Shown here: in pieces, positions 5,100 through 5,111 of the stretch | Numbering within the stretch: the first letter of the stretch is position 1 | Layout: each line of letters begins with the position of its first letter | Origin: Alcaligenaceae bacterium | GTDB taxonomy: Bacteria; Pseudomonadota; Gammaproteobacteria; Burkholderiales; Burkholderiaceae_B | Reading direction: 5' to 3' | DNA: 5,111 bases | NCBI GenBank assembly: GCA_012511095.1 | Contig: JAAZGT010000111.1 | Span: 1-5,111 of the forward strand | Made by a program: the position numbers and the translations under genes | Notes under the pieces: generated by a model | The model's input: only the letters and a program-made list of their open reading frames with translations | Told to the model about the DNA's origin: nothing | Database searches by the model: none

Positions 5100-5111
5100 C
5101 TACCAGCTAGA
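5100..5111 (-). CDS. rpsN: 30S ribosomal protein S14, C-terminal end only (partial)
   Basis: Only the last three codons and the stop are inside the window: they read Ser-Ser-Trp then TAG. Long-form bacterial S14 proteins typically end in Ser-Trp (KASW in E. coli), and rpsN lies immediately before rpsH in the spc operon, so tail and position agree. S14 is a late-assembling protein of the 30S head. The stop codon shares bases with the Shine-Dalgarno sequence of rpsH (TAGGGAG), and 11 bases separate the two genes. It is the only gene here ending in TAG rather than TAA. Four codons cannot prove identity; the call rests mainly on gene order. Confidence 0.8.
   Translation of the reverse strand, partial: SSW

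Noticed and set aside
1..5111. Mobile element, CRISPR array, tRNA, phage or defence genes
   Set aside because: Conserved ribosomal operon genes fill the window, with gaps of at most 31 bases. No direct-repeat array, transposase, integrase or tRNA-like sequence was seen on either strand.

Overview
The window is one unbroken stretch of a bacterial ribosomal-protein super-operon, read entirely from the minus strand (transcription runs from high to low coordinates). In transcription order it holds the last codons of rpsN, then rpsH, rplF, rplR, rpsE, rpmD, rplO, secY, infA, rpmJ, rpsM and rpsK, and finally the first codons of rpsD, which runs off the low-coordinate edge. This is the distal part of the E. 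coli-type spc operon joined directly to the start of the alpha operon.

The organism looks like a betaproteobacterium. infA sits between secY and rpmJ, whereas in E. coli and most gammaproteobacteria infA is elsewhere on the chromosome. S8 starts MSMSDPIADMLTRIRNAQ, S11 ends in RRRI, and IF1 and the 37-residue L36 resemble betaproteobacterial forms. From memory, S5, L18 and S13 look most like Burkholderiales, perhaps Alcaligenaceae. Base composition, judged by eye at around the mid-40s % G+C, is low for that group. The family-level placement is an inference that needs a tree.

Layout: every gap between genes is 3 to 31 bases, so no stretch over 300 bases lacks a gene. Most genes have a visible Shine-Dalgarno sequence, and at several junctions it overlaps or abuts the previous stop codon, suggesting translational coupling. 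All full-length genes end in TAA; the rpsN tail ends in TAG. I see no convincing promoter or terminator, so promoters probably lie upstream of the window.

The genes work together in making protein: small-subunit proteins (S14, S8, S5, S13, S11, S4), large-subunit proteins (L6, L18, L30, L15, L36), initiation factor IF1, and the SecY channel that exports nascent proteins. Nothing here looks like a new system, a mobile element or a defence locus. The points worth a second look are small: a TTG start for secY, the fused spc/alpha arrangement with no visible S4-type leader, a 9-bp inverted repeat inside secY, and a few residue-level oddities.
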